From Candidatus Parcubacteria bacterium (GTDB taxonomy: Bacteria; Patescibacteriota; Patescibacteriia; CAIXNZ01): 42,702 bases of DNA. Each line of letters opens with the position of its first letter. Within the stretch, counting starts at the first letter, position 1. The stretch covers positions 64,387-107,088 of the forward strand of contig JAPLYG010000013.1 in the NCBI GenBank assembly GCA_026395685.1. The letters are read 5' to 3'. Position numbers and translations under genes: made by a program. A model generated the notes under the pieces. The model saw only the letters and a program-made list of their open reading frames with translations. It did no database searches and had not been told where the DNA came from. Of this stretch, positions 40,051-42,702 are shown piece after piece.

Positions 40051-41223
40051 CTATTTCGTATCTTTGAGCGTTAGTATCGGCCACAACCCCAAGAACATAA
40101 TAACTCCCAAAGCTACAAAAATATAATTGAATTGGTAATAATATAAGATTATAACTGCCATAATTGGAGCGAGTAAATAAGCCAAGGGAATAGTTGAGCG
40201 GAAAGTATTAATAATATCAATATCAGCGACGTCAACTTTTTTGAAAAAATAAGTTTCTCTCATAATTTCCACGAGGCTGGCGCCGATTCTGCTGATGAAC
40301 AAAATAATCGCCCAGATCAATAAACTTTGACCGGTTATTAATCCCATAATAACAGAAGTAACTGACATTAATAACATACCGACAAAAAGCATTTCTTTTT
40401 CACCAAAATATTTATCTGCCAAAACGCCGGCCGGATATTGAATTAAAACAAAAGGAATTAACATAAAGGTAAAGACAATACCAATTTGCTGCCAATCCAA
40501 ACCAACAGATTGGTTCAAGTATATTGGGGCATAAACAACCTCAATCGCATAAAAGAATTGGAGCAAGGCTGACACTATAAATATCTTGCGCAAGTCAGGA
40601 GCTTTTAAAATTTTAATTAAAGTGCCGATAAATTTAAATTTTTTGCCCACATAATGGTTCTCTGTCTTACGGAATTTAAAATACAAAATCAGCGCCACCG
40701 GTAAATTTAGCAGCAAGGAAACAGTGAAAAGCAAGCCATAGCTATAATAATTTAAAATCAAGCCGGCCAATAGCGGAGAGACCAGCCAGCCCAGATTATA
40801 AATCGTAAAATAAAGCCCTCTGGTTTTGCCTGTTGTTTCATTACGGCTGAAAGCTTCCAGAAAAATATCCATATTAGTAAATGTCAAAACCAGGGACAGG
40901 ACGAAAAATAAAAAAGTAACGACAATCAGCCAGGTATTGGCGAAAAAAATAAAAATCAACAGACAGGCCAAACGCAAAAAAATGCTGGCCAGGGCCATTT
41001 TAAGATTGTTAAAACGCGCAATCAGCCTGGGATAAAAATTTATGACAAAAAAAGTAAGCAGATAGGCACAAAAGAAAACTACACCGACCAGCTGCAAACT
41101 GACATACTGATTCAGATAGGTTGACTGCGCATAGGCAAAAAGAGCATCACAAACCGCATACAAAAAAATAGCCAAATAAAGATAATGGAATTTTTCCTGC
41201 CTAATATTTTCTTTGATTATCAT
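40051..41223 (-). CDS. Major facilitator superfamily transporter
   Basis: A 390-residue protein with about twelve membrane helices. The central loop between helices 6 and 7 is KFRKTENHYVGKKFKFIG. GVLADKYFGEKEML, after helix 8, matches the MFS motif A copy of the second half, and RFNNLKMALASIF takes its place in the first half. The substrate is unknown; efflux is a common role of such proteins. It is transcribed toward alaS and lies 80 nt downstream of mnmA. Confidence 0.9.
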   Translation of the reverse strand: MIIKENIRQEKFHYLYLAIFLYAVCDALFAYAQSTYLNQYVSLQLVGVVFFCAYLLTFFVINFYPRLIARFNNLKMALASIFLRLACLLIFIFFANTWLIVVTFLFFVLSLVLTFTNMDIFLEAFSRNETTGKTRGLYFTIYNLGWLVSPLLAGLILNYYSYGLLFTVSLLLNLPVALILYFKFRKTENHYVGKKFKFIGTLIKILKAPDLRKIFIVSALLQFFYAIEVVYAPIYLNQSVGLDWQQIGIVFTFMLIPFVLIQYPAGVLADKYFGEKEMLFVGMLLMSVTSVIMGLITGQSLLIWAIILFISRIGASLVEIMRETYFFKKVDVADIDIINTFRSTIPLAYLLAPIMAVIILYYYQFNYIFVALGVIMFLGLWPILTLKDTK

Positions 41224-41235
41224 CTTGTTTAATTA

Positions 41236-41290
41236 AGTACGAAGGCCAAAGGCCGACCTTCGGTCGGCGTAGGCCGAAGTACGAAGAATT
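41236..41290. repeat. REP-like palindromic intergenic element
   Basis: A perfect GCCGACC/GGTCGGC hairpin with a TTC loop lies between flanking copies of GTACGAAG and GGCC, in the gap between mnmA and the MFS gene. A related CTTCGGCCTTCGTACTTC string occurs near 22,792. Confidence 0.6.
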
Positions 41291-41303
41291 ATTTAAATAA
41301 TTA

Positions 41304-42386
41304 TTACATTTCAGACAACTTTTTTATAATCAAACCGCCTCCCAAAACTTCACCATCTTTATAAAATACTGCCGACTGGCCGGGCGTGATGGCGCGTTGT
41401 TTAGATTCAAATTTAACCTCGTAAAGTCCGGTTTTAAGCTCTTTAATCTCCCCTAAATTGCCTTTGTGCAGATACCTGATCCTGACTTCCAATTTAGCGG
41501 GCAATTTTACTTTCTGCAGCCAATTAACATCCTTTACATACATTATATCATTAAAAAGCGCTGGATGCTCATTGCTGTCTGCCACAATCACCAAATTATT
41601 CTTAAAATTCAAATCTACCACGTACCAAGGACCGCCTGACATTTCCAAACCCTTGCGCTGGCCAATTGTGTATAAGGCAATTCCCTCATGCTGACCGATT
41701 ATTTTACCTTCAGTCGTAACAATCGCCCCCGGTTTGAGCTTTAAATACCTTTTTAAAAATTCTTCGGGTGTTTTTTCCGGCACAAAACAAATTTCTTGGG
41801 AATCGCGTTTAGCAAAAACCGGCAGATCTAATTTTTCAGCCATTTTTCTGACTTGATCTTTTTTATACTCGCCGATGGGAAATAAACAATGCTTTAAAAT
41901 TTCCGGAGTCAGACGATGCAAAAAATAAGTCTGGTCCTTATCCTTATCTTCTGCTTCAAACAAATGGCCATCTTTAACTCTGACATAATGGCCAGTGGCT
42001 ATAAAATCACAGCCCAAAGACTGTGCCTTTTCCCAAAATTTGCCGAATTTAATGAACTGGTTACAGCGCACGCAGGGATTGGGAGTCAGCCCCTGCTTAT
42101 ATTGATCCAAAAAGTTATTCACAATATATTCCTTGAAATCCTGATCAAGATTTAAAGTATAAAGCGGAATCCCCAGTTTTTCAGCCACGCGCCGCGCATC
42201 TACCTTGGCATCAACGGAACAGCATTTATTGGCAATGGTCTGTTTTTCAGCATAATGCGGGTCAGTCCAAAAATGCATAAAAATACCAATGACATCATAG
42301 CCTTGGTCTTTTAATAATGCGGCGGCAACTGAGGAATCCACGCCGCCTGACATGCCGACAGCGACCTTGAACTTCTTGCTAGACAT
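41304..42386 (-). CDS. mnmA: tRNA-specific 2-thiouridylase MnmA
   Basis: A 360-residue enzyme that thiolates U34 of tRNA-Lys, -Glu and -Gln. It has the ATP PP-loop GMSGGVDSSVAAALL, the catalytic cysteine in NPCVRCN, the second active-site cysteine in SQEICFVPE, and the C-terminal GQRKGLEMSGGPWYVV and GQSAVFYKDGEVLGGGLI segments. Length and residues are complete. Sulfur delivery partners are not in the window. No Shine-Dalgarno sequence precedes the ATG. Confidence 0.97.
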   Translation of the reverse strand: MSSKKFKVAVGMSGGVDSSVAAALLKDQGYDVIGIFMHFWTDPHYAEKQTIANKCCSVDAKVDARRVAEKLGIPLYTLNLDQDFKEYIVNNFLDQYKQGLTPNPCVRCNQFIKFGKFWEKAQSLGCDFIATGHYVRVKDGHLFEAEDKDKDQTYFLHRLTPEILKHCLFPIGEYKKDQVRKMAEKLDLPVFAKRDSQEICFVPEKTPEEFLKRYLKLKPGAIVTTEGKIIGQHEGIALYTIGQRKGLEMSGGPWYVVDLNFKNNLVIVADSNEHPALFNDIMYVKDVNWLQKVKLPAKLEVRIRYLHKGNLGEIKELKTGLYEVKFESKQRAITPGQSAVFYKDGEVLGGGLIIKKLSEM

Positions 42387-42584
42387 AAAAAATAATCAAT
42401 AATCAAACTTCAATAATCAAACAAATCCAAAATCCAAATATCTAATTACCAATATAATTTAGAATTTATATATTTATTATTGTTTGATGATTGATTATTG
42501 ATGATTGGTGATTAAGCTATATTAATTCTATCTTTTTTTCTCAATTTAGGCAAAAATTTCCAATAAAATGACGTCCTCCCCGCA
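42387..42584. repeat. AT-rich intergenic region with an inverted repeat
   Basis: ATAATCAATAATCAAAC (about 42391-42407 region) and GTTTGATGATTGATTAT (about 42482-42498) form an imperfect hairpin upstream of mnmA, with several near-copies of AATAATCAA between them. No gene is visible. Confidence 0.5.
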
Positions 42585-42587
42585 CTC

Positions 42588-42618
42588 AAAAAACCGCCCC
42601 TAACGGGTCGGTTTTTTT
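42588..42618 (-). terminator. Terminator downstream of a truncated gene
   Basis: AAAAAACCG pairs with CGGTTTTTT around a CCCCTAACGGG centre, giving an A/T-flanked hairpin that works on either strand. Confidence 0.75.
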
Positions 42619-42641
42619 CATACGGGGTTTCCTTTGCTCCG

Positions 42642-42702
42642 CTACTCATGAGAATTCAGCGACGATATTTCAGCCGTAACATCAACACCTCTGTCATAAT
42701 TC
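42642..42702 (-). CDS. C-terminal end of a gene cut by the window edge
   Basis: The minus strand is open from the window end to TAG at 42644-42642, encoding YDRGVDVTAEISSLNSHE as its last residues. The terminator just downstream supports a real gene end. Nothing can be said about function. Confidence 0.4.
   Translation of the reverse strand, partial: NYDRGVDVTAEISSLNSHE

Noticed and set aside
1-42702. Reassignment of TGA to glycine or tryptophan
   Set aside because: No recognised gene contains an in-frame TGA; the only one needed for joining frames (7470-7472) lies upstream of the slip site.

Overview
The window looks like a chromosomal contig from a Candidate Phyla Radiation (Patescibacteria) bacterium. 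The basis is low GC, an AlaRS of only 584 residues that ends after its editing domain, an RNA polymerase alpha subunit of 260 residues without its C-terminal domain, several small conserved membrane or hypothetical proteins, and start codons that mostly lack a Shine-Dalgarno sequence. The lineage call is inference; no 16S rRNA is present. The reading frames fit the standard bacterial code, and only one intact gene (a transposase) ends in TGA.

Bases 1-20,250 form an accessory island rich in nucleic-acid-targeting genes. First comes a co-directional cluster (110-8348) closed by a strong terminator: a DnaQ exonuclease/DinG helicase fusion, a 57-residue excisionase-type HTH protein, a Rad50/SMC-like ATPase with one CxxC hook motif, and a DUF262 (GmrS-like) gene followed by an HNH-HEPN gene. 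The last two lie in different frames, joined by a canonical A_AAA_AAG slippery heptamer inside the only 19-nt window where a -1 shift can fuse them. This is my best candidate for an undescribed defence system. Next, on the minus strand, is a two-gene nuclease operon (PD-(D/E)XK protein, then a DUF2779 protein combining a Cas4-like nuclease with a DEDDy exonuclease). Its promoter, its leader of consecutive hairpins and its mutually exclusive terminator/antiterminator resemble a riboswitch attenuator. From 11.7 to 17.1 kb is a phage-like module (ParB-methyltransferase, second methyltransferase, small and large terminase, large serine recombinase) with no portal, capsid or tail gene. A gamma-class methyltransferase facing a probable restriction enzyme and a small membrane protein complete the island.

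The rest (20,288-42,702) looks like core genome: tRNA-Gln(CUG) with its 5' end duplicated, dnaX, a 102-bp tandem repeat array, a small conserved protein, a VirD4/TraG-like ATPase with a partner, CorA, a half-size MFS protein, dihydrouridine synthase, a REP-associated transposase, a cation/Ca2+ exchanger and cysS. A ribosomal operon follows on the minus strand (infA-rpmJ-rpsM-rpsK-rpsD-rpoA-rplQ-rplM-rpsI), driven by a consensus promoter and a folded 5' leader. Then come alaS, a probable free-standing ~195-nt RNA with a perfect consensus promoter and its own terminator, an MFS transporter and mnmA.

Regulatory signals are unusually readable. Several promoters match TTGACA/TATAAT closely, and those of alaS and cysS place the -10 box only 6 nt from the start codon, which predicts leaderless mRNAs.
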